Both the position numbers and the translations under genes were made by a program. From NCBI GenBank assembly GCA_016720935.1, contig JADKJP010000007.1, positions 558,001 through 622,000 of the forward strand: DNA of 64,000 nt, read 5' to 3'. This document shows positions 46,695 to 55,724 of the stretch, one piece after another (position 1 is the first letter of the stretch; every line of letters starts with the position of its first letter). The stretch is from Bacteroidota bacterium. Its GTDB lineage: Bacteria > Bacteroidota > Bacteroidia > AKYH767-A > 2013-40CM-41-45. Below the pieces are notes generated by a model, which saw only the letters and a program-made list of their open reading frames with translations, was not told where the DNA came from and ran no database searches.

Positions 46695-48029
46695 ATGAAG
46701 TTAGTAAACATTCACAAACAAACACTATTCCTACTATTCATTTTAATAGGATTTCAAGCAGCACAAGCACAAGTCTGGTCGCTGCAACAGTGTATTGACA
46801 CAGCACAGGTTCACAACAAAAACCTGCAAATGAGTAGAAATAATATTTCTATTGGTGAGCAAAAAGAGAAAGAAGCCAAAGCCAATTTAATACCGAAAGT
46901 AACAGCCAATGCGGATTACAAGTATTTTACCAATTTGCCTTACCAGTTAATGCCATTATCAACATTTAATCCGACAGCTCCAGAAGGTCAGTTTAAAGAA
47001 GCTCAATTTGGCGTTCCGCACAACATCAATGCAAACTTACAATTGTCAATGCCTTTGTATAATCCGCAAGTTTACGGTGCCATTCAAACTACTAAAATAG
47101 CATCGGAATTGACCGAATTACAATACAAAAAAACTGAAGAGCAAATCTTTTTTGAAATCTCCAATCTGTATTACAATGCACAAATTTTACATAATCAATT
47201 AGCTTTTATTGACAGCAACCTTTTAAATGCTGAAAGACTGCTAAAAAACATTCAACTGCTCAACGAACAATTGCTTGCCAAAGGAACAGATGTAAGCAAA
47301 GTGAAATTGCAGGTTGGACAATTAACAACACAAAAAGAAAGTATCAGCAGTAAATACGAGCAAGTTTTAAATGCGTTGAAATTTGCGATTGGTGTTTCAA
47401 TCGAACAAAATCTACAAATTGAGCCAAACATTCAATATCAAAACGCAAATGAATATACACCTTCATCAATTTTAGATATTCGTATCATAAAAACTCAAAA
47501 CCGCTTATTGTCGAGTGAACTAAGCACGTTAAACAAATCAAGGTTTTTACCTTCGCTAAATCTTATTGGAATGTATGGAACAACAGGTTTTGGATATGAC
47601 AAGCAACCAAATGATTTTTTAAAATTCTACCCTATTGGCTTTGCAGGTATTCAACTCTCATATCCACTATTTAATGGAACGGTTACACAACGAAAAATTA
47701 ATCAGAAAAGATTTGAACTTCAAAACAATGAACTTCAATTTGGATTACTTACCGAACAAAATAATATGCAGGTTCAAAATGCAAAAATGCAAAAAGAAGT
47801 CGCTAAAAAAACGGTAGAAACAACAACAGAACAAATCCAATTGGCTCAAACAATTTATGAGCAAACGATAATTCAACAGAAACAAGGAACAGCAAGTTTA
47901 ACAGATGTTTTGCTTGCGGACAATGCTTTGCGTGAAGCACAACAAACATATCTGTCTGCTGTAATTGATTATCTGAAAGCAGATTTAGAACTTAAAAAAC
48001 TAACTGGTAATATTTCAACAACTAAATAA
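46695..48029 (+). CDS. TolC family outer-membrane efflux protein
   Basis: 444 residues. Signal peptide to about residue 25 (FQAAQAQ), then VWSLQQCIDTAQVHNKNLQM, the usual TolC N-terminus. The repeated helical hairpin organisation includes QLTTQKESISSKYEQVLNAL and the late TIYEQTIIQQKQGTASLTDV followed by LLADNALREAQQTYLSAVID. It forms the outer-membrane duct of the tripartite pump with the two genes downstream. Confidence 0.9.
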   Translation: MKLVNIHKQTLFLLFILIGFQAAQAQVWSLQQCIDTAQVHNKNLQMSRNNISIGEQKEKEAKANLIPKVTANADYKYFTNLPYQLMPLSTFNPTAPEGQFKEAQFGVPHNINANLQLSMPLYNPQVYGAIQTTKIASELTELQYKKTEEQIFFEISNLYYNAQILHNQLAFIDSNLLNAERLLKNIQLLNEQLLAKGTDVSKVKLQVGQLTTQKESISSKYEQVLNALKFAIGVSIEQNLQIEPNIQYQNANEYTPSSILDIRIIKTQNRLLSSELSTLNKSRFLPSLNLIGMYGTTGFGYDKQPNDFLKFYPIGFAGIQLSYPLFNGTVTQRKINQKRFELQNNELQFGLLTEQNNMQVQNAKMQKEVAKKTVETTTEQIQLAQTIYEQTIIQQKQGTASLTDVLLADNALREAQQTYLSAVIDYLKADLELKKLTGNISTTK

Positions 48030-48037
48030 TTATTACA

Positions 48038-49108
48038 ATGAATACAAAAACGTCAATCTTAAAGAAGGCATTATACATTATTATACCATTGGTATTGATT
48101 GCAATTGTAGTAATCAAGTTGAAAAGCAACAAAGAAATTACACAGAGCAAAGTTTATCAATATGATAAAGAACAAGCAATTAATGTTCAGGCAGACACAC
48201 TACAAATTGAAAATGTGAATGCTGATTTTTCTTATTCAGGAACATTTGAGCCCAATAAGGAAACCAAAATAAGTGCTGAAATACAAGGAAAGATAAATGA
48301 TGTTTTGGTTGATGTTGGAAGTGTTGTAAATAAAGGGCAAGCATTAATTCAGTTGGATAATTCATTATTGCAACTGCAACTGCAAACTATTGAAGTGCAA
48401 ATTGAAGGTTTGGAAGCCGATGTAAATCGTTATACGATTTTAGCTAAAGCAGATGCCATACAAGGTATCCAATTAGAAAAATCCGTATTGGGATTGAAAT
48501 CCGCGAAAGTGCAGAAAGCTACTTTAGTAGAACAAATAAATAAAACAACTATCAAAGCCCCTTTCAATGGAGTAGTTACTGCAAAACTTAGTGAAGAAGG
48601 GGCATTTGCAGCACCCGGAGTTCCATTACTTCAAATAACGGACATTACAAATTTAAAATTCACAGTAAATGTTCCCGAAAATGATTTAAGACAATTCAAA
48701 TTAAATCAAAGCTATTCTCTATCAGTAGATGCTTATTCTGAAATTTCATTAGCGGGTAAAGCTACAATGATAGGTAGTAAAGCAAATATGGGAAGTAGCT
48801 TTCCTATTCAGTTTTCAGTAAATAACACATCAGATTTAAAAATAAAATCAGGAATGTTTGGCAAGGTGAATTTGAAAAACGACATACAAGAAAAGGGAAT
48901 TATTATTTCGTCCTCTGTTATTGTTGGCTCTGAAAATCAACCACAAGTTTACCTTATAAAAAATGGTAAAGCTGTATTGCAAAACATCACTATTTCAAAA
49001 AAGATACAGAACAAATCAGTTGTGTCAAGCGGTTTAAAAACAGGTGATGCAATTGTAACAAATGGGTTTATAAATCTTTTTGACGGAGCGAAAGTAACGG
49101 TTAAATAA
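48038..49108 (+). CDS. Efflux RND transporter periplasmic adaptor (HlyD/MFP family)
   Basis: 356 residues. N-terminal membrane anchor (ALYIIIPLVLIAIVVIKL), barrel-sandwich/lipoyl halves ISAEIQGKINDVLVDVGSVV and TIKAPFNGVVTAKLSEEGAF, short coiled coil between, then beta-barrel and membrane-proximal domains (SGLKTGDAIVTNGFINLFDG). Connects the RND pump to the TolC duct. Eight bp after tolC and 12 bp before the RND gene. Confidence 0.9.
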   Translation: MNTKTSILKKALYIIIPLVLIAIVVIKLKSNKEITQSKVYQYDKEQAINVQADTLQIENVNADFSYSGTFEPNKETKISAEIQGKINDVLVDVGSVVNKGQALIQLDNSLLQLQLQTIEVQIEGLEADVNRYTILAKADAIQGIQLEKSVLGLKSAKVQKATLVEQINKTTIKAPFNGVVTAKLSEEGAFAAPGVPLLQITDITNLKFTVNVPENDLRQFKLNQSYSLSVDAYSEISLAGKATMIGSKANMGSSFPIQFSVNNTSDLKIKSGMFGKVNLKNDIQEKGIIISSSVIVGSENQPQVYLIKNGKAVLQNITISKKIQNKSVVSSGLKTGDAIVTNGFINLFDGAKVTVK

Positions 49109-49120
49109 AATCAGCGGAAA

Positions 49121-52100
49121 ATGAATATTACAGAAATTTCAATCAAACGACCTTCGCTAATAATAGTGCTGTTCAGCGTATTTACTTTATTAGGTTTTAT
49201 CGGCTATAAAAATTTGAGCTATGAATTAATGCCCGACTTTAATCAGCCCGTAGTTGTAATCAAAACAGTTTATCCAGGTGCTGAACCCAACGAAGTAGAA
49301 ACATCGGTTTCACGAAAAATAGAAGATGCCTTATCCAATTTGGAGGGTGTAGATTACTTGGTTACAAAGTCATTGCCGAATGCCTCTATTATTATCGCCA
49401 ATCTAAAATACGGAACGGATTTAGATAAAACAATGCAAGATGCTCAACGCTATATTGACAATATCCGCAAAGATTTACCACAGGACATTTTAAGCCCTGT
49501 AATGAGTAAAGTATCGCCAAATGATTTGCCGATAATGTCCATCAGTGCAACAAGTAATTTGTCTGCCACTGAGTTTTATCAAAAAATGAAAGATGATTAT
49601 CTGCCACAAATTCAACAAATAAAAGGAGTAGCAGAGATTACCATTTTAGGAGGAGAAGAAAGAGAAATACAAGTAAAAGTAAATCAGGACAAACTGAAAC
49701 TTTACAAAATTTCAATGGTTCAGGTTGTTGAAGCAATTAATCGTTCGGGCTTAGACTTACCTGCTGGAAAAGTGCAAACCGAAAAAGAAAGTAATTCAGT
49801 TCGTTTAACCGGAAAATTTACATCGTTAGAAGACATTAAAAACGTTCAAGTGGCAATGCCTGTTTTAGGTAGTCCTGTTTATGTAAAAGATATTGCGAAT
49901 GTTATTGATGGTATAAAAGAGACAACCTCAATCAGTCGTTACAATGGGAAAAACGGTATTGGTTTAATGTTGAAGAAACAAGGTGATGCAAATGCTGTTG
50001 ATGTTTCAAAATTAGTTCGTGCAAAATTTAAATCCATTGAACAACAAAATGCAAATTCAGGTGTAAAATTTATTATTGCAGATGATAGCACCGACAATAC
50101 AATTGCGGCAGTTAATTCTGTAGTTTTTGATTTGATTTTAGCCGTGATTTTGGTTTCATTGGTAATGCTTTTGTTCCTGAGAAGTTTTAGAAACTCATTA
50201 ATTGTAATTGTTGCCATTCCGACTTCTTTAGTTACCGCATTTGCAGTAATGTGGCTTTTGGGTTACACACTCAATTTAATGACTTTGCTTGCTATGTCTT
50301 TAATCATTGGGATTTTGGTAGATGATGCGGTTGTAGTATTGGAAAATATTCAAAAACATTTAGACAAAGGAAAAGACAAGCGAACTGCTGCAATGGATGG
50401 TCGTATGGAAATTGGCTTTGCTGCATTGTCAATCACATTGGTTGACGTAGTGGTATTTTTACCAATTCTATTTTTACAAGTATTTGTTGCCGATATGCTC
50501 AAGCAGTTTTCGGTGGTCGTAGTAACTTCTACGCTCACAAGTTTATTAGTAGGTTTTACACTTACACCTTGGTTGGCTTCAAGAATTGGAAAGAAAGAAG
50601 ATTTACAACCAACTAATTTTTTTAATCGCTTTTTGCTTTGGTTTGAACATCAATTAGAAAAATTCACCAATTGGTATGGCAGACAATTAGAATGGGTTTT
50701 GAGCCATAAATTAATTTTTACAGGAATTGTTTTGTTACTTTTTATAATGACTTTAGGCATTATGAAACAAGGTATTATTGGTAAAGAATTAATTTCAACA
50801 GGCGACCAAGGAAAGTTCAGAATGGCTTTAGAGTTTGACAAATCCACTTCCATTCAGCAAAATAACTTAATTGCTCAAAAAATTGAAACCTACATTATTC
50901 AACAACCCGAAGTAGCAACCGTATTCAGCAACATTGGCGGACCAAGCACAGGTATTGGAAGTTTGGGTGTTGGTTCTGCAAACAAAACAGAATTTACAAT
51001 TCAATTAAAATCTAAAAAAGAACTTAAAAATGTGCCGACAGAAACATTTATGAAAAAACTTCGTGAGGATTTGAAAACAAAATTTCCAAGTATAAATTAT
51101 TCAATGGCAGCTTTAGGTTTAATACCTCGTTCTGCACCAATTGAAATCACTTTGAGCGGAAGTAATTTGGATTTGTTGATGCAAAGCGGAAATGACCTAA
51201 AAGTAATTATTGAAAAAATTCCCGGTGCTGATAATGTTCGCTTATCCGTTGAAGCAGGAAGTCCCGAATACAAAATAATTCCCGACAAAGACAAAATGCA
51301 ACGATTAGGTTTAACAACCGCTTATGTTGGATTGAACCTAAGAACTGCATTTACAGGAAATGATGATGCCACACTTACCGATAACGGAACAGAATATCCC
51401 GTAAGAATTTGGTTGGATGAATTTAGTCGACAGAATTTTGAAGATGTTCAACAACTTTCCATTATTAACCCAATGGGATTACCATTTGAAGTTTCTCAAT
51501 TTGCAACCGTTCAGCAAGACAATTCTCCGTCCTTGTTAGAAAGAAAAGACCGACAAGCAGCCGTTACATTGACTTCTGATGCTTTAGGCAGACCATCAGG
51601 AACGGTAGCAGACGATGTAGTAGCTTATCTCAAAGAAAATCCGCTGCCAAACGGAATACAAATGACTTGGGGTAGCGACATCAAAAGACAGAATGATAGC
51701 TTCGGTGCATTAGGTTCAGTTTTACTCATTTCTTTTTTGTTGATTTACCTGATTATGGTAGCACTTTATGACAGTTTTGTTTATCCATTTGTTGTATTGT
51801 TTTCTATTCCTGTAGCAGCAATTGGGGCATTTTTTGCATTGAATTTGTCGTTAAGCAATTTGAGTTTATTCGCCTTACTTGGTTTAATTATGCTAATGGG
51901 ATTGGTAGTAAAAAACGCAATTCTAATTGTGGATTTCACCAATCAATTAAAAGCAGAAGGCAAACATTTCAAAGAAGCATTAATCATTGCAGGAAAAGGT
52001 CGTATGCGACCAATTCTAATGACAACGCTTTCAATGGTTGTCGGTATGCTCCCTATCGCAATGGCAACTGGAACAGCAGCCGAATGGAAAAACGGATTAG

Positions 52101-52213
52101 CTTGGGTTATTATTGGCGGACTACTTTCCTCATTAATTTTGACCGTTTTTTTAGTTCCGATGGTCTATTATTTAGTTGACACAGCGAAAGAAAAAATAAA
52201 TCGTAAAAAATAA
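49121..52213 (+). CDS. Efflux RND transporter permease
   Basis: 1030 residues, typical RND length. TM1 region ITEISIKRPSLIIVLFSVFT, PN1 domain YPGAEPNEVETSVSRKIEDA, proton-relay residues in TM4 GILVDDAVVVLENI and in TM10 GLVVKNAILIVDF (Lys), and the MRPILMTTLSMVVGMLPIAM signature near the C-terminus. The sequence is HAE1-like, suggesting drug or hydrophobe export rather than metal, but the substrate cannot be told. Confidence 0.93.
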   Translation: MNITEISIKRPSLIIVLFSVFTLLGFIGYKNLSYELMPDFNQPVVVIKTVYPGAEPNEVETSVSRKIEDALSNLEGVDYLVTKSLPNASIIIANLKYGTDLDKTMQDAQRYIDNIRKDLPQDILSPVMSKVSPNDLPIMSISATSNLSATEFYQKMKDDYLPQIQQIKGVAEITILGGEEREIQVKVNQDKLKLYKISMVQVVEAINRSGLDLPAGKVQTEKESNSVRLTGKFTSLEDIKNVQVAMPVLGSPVYVKDIANVIDGIKETTSISRYNGKNGIGLMLKKQGDANAVDVSKLVRAKFKSIEQQNANSGVKFIIADDSTDNTIAAVNSVVFDLILAVILVSLVMLLFLRSFRNSLIVIVAIPTSLVTAFAVMWLLGYTLNLMTLLAMSLIIGILVDDAVVVLENIQKHLDKGKDKRTAAMDGRMEIGFAALSITLVDVVVFLPILFLQVFVADMLKQFSVVVVTSTLTSLLVGFTLTPWLASRIGKKEDLQPTNFFNRFLLWFEHQLEKFTNWYGRQLEWVLSHKLIFTGIVLLLFIMTLGIMKQGIIGKELISTGDQGKFRMALEFDKSTSIQQNNLIAQKIETYIIQQPEVATVFSNIGGPSTGIGSLGVGSANKTEFTIQLKSKKELKNVPTETFMKKLREDLKTKFPSINYSMAALGLIPRSAPIEITLSGSNLDLLMQSGNDLKVIIEKIPGADNVRLSVEAGSPEYKIIPDKDKMQRLGLTTAYVGLNLRTAFTGNDDATLTDNGTEYPVRIWLDEFSRQNFEDVQQLSIINPMGLPFEVSQFATVQQDNSPSLLERKDRQAAVTLTSDALGRPSGTVADDVVAYLKENPLPNGIQMTWGSDIKRQNDSFGALGSVLLISFLLIYLIMVALYDSFVYPFVVLFSIPVAAIGAFFALNLSLSNLSLFALLGLIMLMGLVVKNAILIVDFTNQLKAEGKHFKEALIIAGKGRMRPILMTTLSMVVGMLPIAMATGTAAEWKNGLAWVIIGGLLSSLILTVFLVPMVYYLVDTAKEKINRKK

Positions 52214-52218
52214 TTGAA

Positions 52219-52668
52219 ATGAAAACAGCAATCATAATACTAATCGCATTTGCGTTATCACTTACACTTTATTCATTTGCCAAACCCAATGCAGATACTT
52301 ATTCCTTAACCATAGAGGTAAAGAATTTACGGAATGCAAAGGGAGTAGTTCAATTTGCACTATATAACAAAGACGGCTCAATTCCTGATGAAGATTATGA
52401 GAATTATTACAAAATTCTAAAAGGAGAAATTGTGAATAATTCATCTACAATAACTTTTAAAAATATTCCATCAGGAAAATATGCAGTTAACATTTTACAC
52501 GATGAAAACAAGAACGGTAAAATTGACAAAGGCTTTATTTTACCAATAGAAGGTATAGGCTTTTCAAATTTTCAATCCATAGGTTTAACAAACAGACCGA
52601 ACTTTTCAAAAGCCAGTTTTGATGTAAAAGAAAATAAAACAATCAGTGTAAAGGTGATTTATATGTAG
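52219..52668 (+). CDS. DUF2141 domain-containing secreted protein
   Basis: 149 residues. Signal peptide MKTAIIILIALALS-like (actual FALSLTLYSFAK), then the DUF2141 pattern: LTIEVKNLRNAKGVVQFALY, KNIPSGKYAVNILHDENKNG and PIEGIGFSN. Function unknown; often single-copy in Bacteroidota. Five bp after the RND gene, last gene of the operon. Confidence 0.85.
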   Translation: MKTAIIILIAFALSLTLYSFAKPNADTYSLTIEVKNLRNAKGVVQFALYNKDGSIPDEDYENYYKILKGEIVNNSSTITFKNIPSGKYAVNILHDENKNGKIDKGFILPIEGIGFSNFQSIGLTNRPNFSKASFDVKENKTISVKVIYM

Positions 52669-52685
52669 TCAGTAAGCCATCGCAC

Positions 52686-52754
52686 AGGTGTAAGCACATT
52701 TGCAATTCACACAAGCCAACGCACAGTCCAAAAATTGCAAAAGAGCTTCCACCT
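52686..52754. repeat. Double-stem element 2
   Basis: Outer stem AGGTGTAAGC/GCTTCCACCT (one mismatch), internal loop ACATTT/AAAAGA, inner stem GCAATT/AATTGC, terminal loop with CACACAAGCCAACGCACAG. Same design as element 1 with unrelated stem sequences. Confidence 0.85.
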
Positions 52755-52889
52755 CTCCCACCAAAGAAAAATTATTTTTTAAAATCTCCCCTTCTATTTT
52801 TTTTTAAATCCACAACCGCACAGCCGACACAAATGACAGCGGAAGCCACGACAGACATGGACTACAGTAACTCGACAGACAGAACGCCA

Positions 52890-53024
52890 GCTGGTAACAG
52901 CACCTACCCAAAAGGCGGGGTTTCGTGTTCCAAAGACAGTTTTGTGGGTAATCAAACATTAGTTTTTCAAATCAAGTTTTGTGGTAAAAGTCCCGCCCTT
53001 CGGGTAGCTGCAAACCGTTAGCGG
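52890..53024 (+). other. attC of cassette C3 (long type)
   Basis: R'' GCTGGTAAC (52890-52898), R' GTTAGCGG (53017-53024). Arms CACCTACCC/GGGTAGCTG and GGCGGG/CCCGCC pair. The central 70 bp are homologous to the attC sites of C4, C5 and C7. Confidence 0.85.
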
Positions 53025-53092
53025 TCATTGTAAAAAGACAGACCAGACCATCAAAATATCGACAGAAAAAATGAAAGACAGCCGACCCTTCG

Positions 53093-53155
53093 CAAAATTA
53101 AAAGAGGTGTTTTGCCAACGCACTTGCCGACACAAAAACACCACATTTAATTTTG
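53093..53155. repeat. Double-stem element 4 (permuted form)
   Basis: Outer stem CAAAATT/AATTTTG, internal loop AAAAGA (5') opposite ACATTT (3'), inner stem GGTGTTTT/AAAACACC, loop GCCAACGCACTTGCCGACAC. The two sides of the internal loop are swapped relative to elements 1-3, as if the same dumbbell had been opened at the other loop. Confidence 0.8.
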
Positions 53156-53191
53156 CCCAACCGCGCAGCGACTATTTCACAATAAAAACTC

Positions 53192-53199
53192 TAACTTTG
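53192..53199 (+). promoter_or_regulatory. -7 promoter element in cassette C4
   Basis: TAACTTTG, exact TAnnTTTG, 17 bp before the TTG start at 53217. Confidence 0.6.
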
Positions 53200-53216
53200 C
53201 CGTTACATAGACAACA

Positions 53217-53609
53217 TTGAAAAAAGCAGTTAACATATTTCTATTAGCATTTTACTCCTTCGGAACTTTCTGTTTGCCATTGGGTGACTTTGCAGTGCTG
53301 CAAGACATTCCTGAAATGTATCGCCACTGCAAAGCGACAGAGGATAAGGACATGACACCGCTTGACTTTATCACCGACCACTTAGTAAACATTGACGGAC
53401 TGTTTGACAAACATGAAAACGGAGACGAACAAAAGCCACACACTCCAAATCAACCACAACACCATGGACAGACACAAGTTACTTTCATCACCTACTTTGC
53501 ATTTTCAATTTCATTATTTCAACCTATTGAAGTTAAACATTCAATTCCTTCGGTGAATTTTCTTCCATCGGGTTACATCTCAAAATTCTTCCGCCCCCCA
53601 ATAGTTTAG
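53217..53609 (+). CDS. Small exported His-rich protein, TTG start
   Basis: 130 residues beginning at TTG 53217, supported by the promoter just upstream; the signal peptide is KKAVNIFLLAFYSFGTFCLP. A mid-region NIDGLFDKHENGDEQKPHTP and QPQHHGQTQVTFI resembles small His-rich proteins found beside metal-efflux genes in Bacteroidota. The function is not known; metal binding is an inference from the His residues. Confidence 0.6.
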   Translation: MKKAVNIFLLAFYSFGTFCLPLGDFAVLQDIPEMYRHCKATEDKDMTPLDFITDHLVNIDGLFDKHENGDEQKPHTPNQPQHHGQTQVTFITYFAFSISLFQPIEVKHSIPSVNFLPSGYISKFFRPPIV

Positions 53610-53686
53610 TTGTTTTATTTCTTGTCCGACACAAACTTCGTTTGTGCGATTAGTCATTTATTTCAAACAATTAAAAAATTCAAAAA

Positions 53687-54157
53687 ATGAAAAAAGTAAT
53701 TTATCTGCTGCTTACAGCGGCACTAATGAGTAATGCGGTTTGTGCTCAAAAAATATCTGCCGACAAAGTTCCTGCTGCCGTTACTTCAGCATTCAAAGCA
53801 AAGTTTCCAAATGCAACTAAAATAAGTTGGGAAATGGAAAACGCAAACGAGTATGAAGCAGGTTTCAAACTAAATGGCGAAGAAGTTTCTGCCAATTTTG
53901 ACAACACAGGAAAATGGTTAGAAACAGAAACAGAAATTAAAATTTCTGCCTTGCCAGCTTCTATTCAATCAGTATTAAGCAAAGATTTTGCAGGTTTCAA
54001 AATCAACGAAGCAAGCAAAATTGAAAGTGTAAAAAACGGAAACTGTTTTGAAGCCGAGATTGAAAAAGGCGAAGAAACTTTTGATGTTCTGTTTACGGCT
54101 GACGGTAAAATGTTGAGCAAAACAAAAATGGAGAAAGAAAAAGGAGACAAAGATTAA
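53687..54157 (+). CDS. PepSY-like domain periplasmic protein
   Basis: 156 residues. Signal peptide MKKVIYLLLTAALMSNAVCAQ. Two PepSY_like (DUF2874) units: VTSAFKAKFPNATKISWEME with NANEYEAGFKLNGEEVSANF, and IQSVLSKDFAGFKINEASKI with GNCFEAEIEKGEETFDVLFT. The family is periplasmic and of unknown function. Followed by a strong terminator. Confidence 0.88.
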   Translation: MKKVIYLLLTAALMSNAVCAQKISADKVPAAVTSAFKAKFPNATKISWEMENANEYEAGFKLNGEEVSANFDNTGKWLETETEIKISALPASIQSVLSKDFAGFKINEASKIESVKNGNCFEAEIEKGEETFDVLFTADGKMLSKTKMEKEKGDKD

Positions 54158-54167
54158 GTAACAAGTA

Positions 54168-54201
54168 AAGCAGCACCGCTAAAGCGGTGCTGCTTTTTTT
54201 T
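54168..54201 (+). terminator. Terminator after the PepSY-like gene
   Basis: AGCAGCACCGC / GCGGTGCTGCT perfect 11-bp stem, TAAA loop, T8. It ends 12 bp before the next start codon, so the next gene depends on read-through or a promoter I cannot see. Confidence 0.9.
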
Positions 54202-54213
54202 ATTTCAAACAAA

Positions 54214-54954
54214 ATGACAAGTAAAAAATTAAATATTCATATCCCAAAACTAGGCATTCTCTACTGGACGCTAATGACTTTGGCAACAACAATAGGGGAA
54301 ATTGTTGGAAACCTGATTTCAAGAAACCTAGGTTTGGGTTATAGCACAGGTTCAATTCTTTTAATAAGCATTTATGTTTTTTCAATCATAGCCATTGCAT
54401 TAAGCAGAAGAGAAAACGCAACTGTTTATTGGTTGCTGATTGTGTTAGGAAACATAGCAGGAACAAACTGTGCCGACTTTATTACAATTGAACCATTAAA
54501 ACTTGGAACTGTTTGGGGTTCTGTTTTAGTTATGGGTATTTTGACACTAACTCTCATTATCTGGAAATTTGTTTCTCCAAAATCAACAGTCGAAAGTGGG
54601 TTAAACAACAAAACATTTTTCCTTTATTGGTTTGCTATTATAGTTTCAAGCACCTTTGGCACAACATCGGGCGACCTGCTTTCTAATGACACTCCTTTAG
54701 GAGCGGGTGGTGGGACAATTTTGCTTACAATAATATTATCAGTATTTGCACTATTGAATAAATACACAAATTTTTCAAAGGAAATTCTTTACTGGGTTGC
54801 ATTGGTAGTAATGCATCCAATTGGTGCAACTATTGGTAACTATATTTCTAAACCGGCAGGACTAAACTTCGGCAATATTTGGACTAGCATTGTTTTAGTA
54901 ATTGTATTTATTGCCTTATTTATTACAAATCAAAGAAGGAAGGTTGCCTTATGA
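54214..54954 (+). CDS. COG4705-like membrane protein with four internal repeats, copy A
   Basis: 246 residues from the ATG at 54214; the longer in-frame start lies inside the terminator hairpin. About eight membrane helices arranged as four repeats, each with a G.T.GD-like motif: ATTIGEIVGNLIS, AGTNCADFI, FGTTSGDLLS and IGATIGNYIS, then GLGYSTG- or GLNFGN-type ends. This matches uncharacterised COG4705 membrane proteins. The stop overlaps the start of copy B. Confidence 0.7.
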   Translation: MTSKKLNIHIPKLGILYWTLMTLATTIGEIVGNLISRNLGLGYSTGSILLISIYVFSIIAIALSRRENATVYWLLIVLGNIAGTNCADFITIEPLKLGTVWGSVLVMGILTLTLIIWKFVSPKSTVESGLNNKTFFLYWFAIIVSSTFGTTSGDLLSNDTPLGAGGGTILLTIILSVFALLNKYTNFSKEILYWVALVVMHPIGATIGNYISKPAGLNFGNIWTSIVLVIVFIALFITNQRRKVAL

Positions 54955-55700
54955 ATAGAACGAATATATTACCAGCAATCACACTTTCATTTTGGATAAT
55001 GAAAATTTGTGCAACCACTTTAGGCGAAACCGCAGGAGATTTACTTTCCATGACCATGAATGTTGGTTATGCAATAAGTTCAGCAATTCTTTTAGGTTTC
55101 TTTTTCGCAACGCTTGTGGTTCAACTTTCAACTAAAAAGTTTCAACCGATTATTTATTGGGCGGTAATTCTTTCTACAAGCACGGCAGGCACAACCATGT
55201 CGGACTACATGGACAGAACTTTAGGTTTAGGTTACGCAACAGGTTCTTTGATTTTAGTTTCACTTTTGACAATAACACTCATCACATGGAAGTTGACAGA
55301 AAAATCATTGTCGGTAACAAACATTAAATCGCTTCGTGGCCAAGTGTTTTATTGGACAGCGATTTTATTTTCCAACACTTTGGGAACAGCGTTAGGAGAT
55401 TTTCTTGCAGACAATTCAGGACTTGGTTTTGCAGGCGGAGCAATTCTCATTGGTAGTTTATTAGCACTAATTGTTTTGGCTTACTACTTCACTAAAGTAT
55501 CTCATGTAATTTTATTTTGGTTAGCGTTTGTTCTCACAAGACCATTCGGTGCAACCTTTGGCGACTTGCTGACAAAGACACATGAAAAGGGCGGACTAAA
55601 TTTCGGAACAATTGGTTCATCTTTAATTTTATTTACGATACTTGTAGTTCTTGTAACGATTTCAATTATCAAACTAAACAGAGAAACTAAAACTGCCTGA
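54951..55700 (+). CDS. COG4705-like membrane protein with four internal repeats, copy B
   Basis: 249 residues, starting at the ATGA overlap with copy A. Four repeats again: ATTLGETAGDLLS, AGTTMSDYM, LGTALGDFLAD and FGATFGDLL. Paralogous to copy A and translationally coupled, suggesting the two work together, perhaps as a heterodimer. Function unknown. Confidence 0.7.
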   Translation: MNRTNILPAITLSFWIMKICATTLGETAGDLLSMTMNVGYAISSAILLGFFFATLVVQLSTKKFQPIIYWAVILSTSTAGTTMSDYMDRTLGLGYATGSLILVSLLTITLITWKLTEKSLSVTNIKSLRGQVFYWTAILFSNTLGTALGDFLADNSGLGFAGGAILIGSLLALIVLAYYFTKVSHVILFWLAFVLTRPFGATFGDLLTKTHEKGGLNFGTIGSSLILFTILVVLVTISIIKLNRETKTA

Positions 55701-55724
55701 CAATGGAAGTAAACGCCAACGCAT

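Larger units (their letters stand above)
45281..53017 (+). mobile_element. Cassette C3: 7.7-kb RND efflux operon
   Basis: Starts TTACCAGC; its attC R'' is GCTGGTAAC, the reverse complement of GTTACCAGC. Carries TetR, a small membrane protein, TolC, HlyD, RND and DUF2141 genes plus a promoter, an operator and a double-stem element near each end. Very large for a cassette. Confidence 0.75.

Noticed and set aside
52833..53021. 62-codon open frame across the C3 attC
   Set aside because: Similar frames occur in the C4 and C5 attC sites (55772-55981, 56923-57129). They arise because the attC sites are homologous; there is no start context or codon bias.
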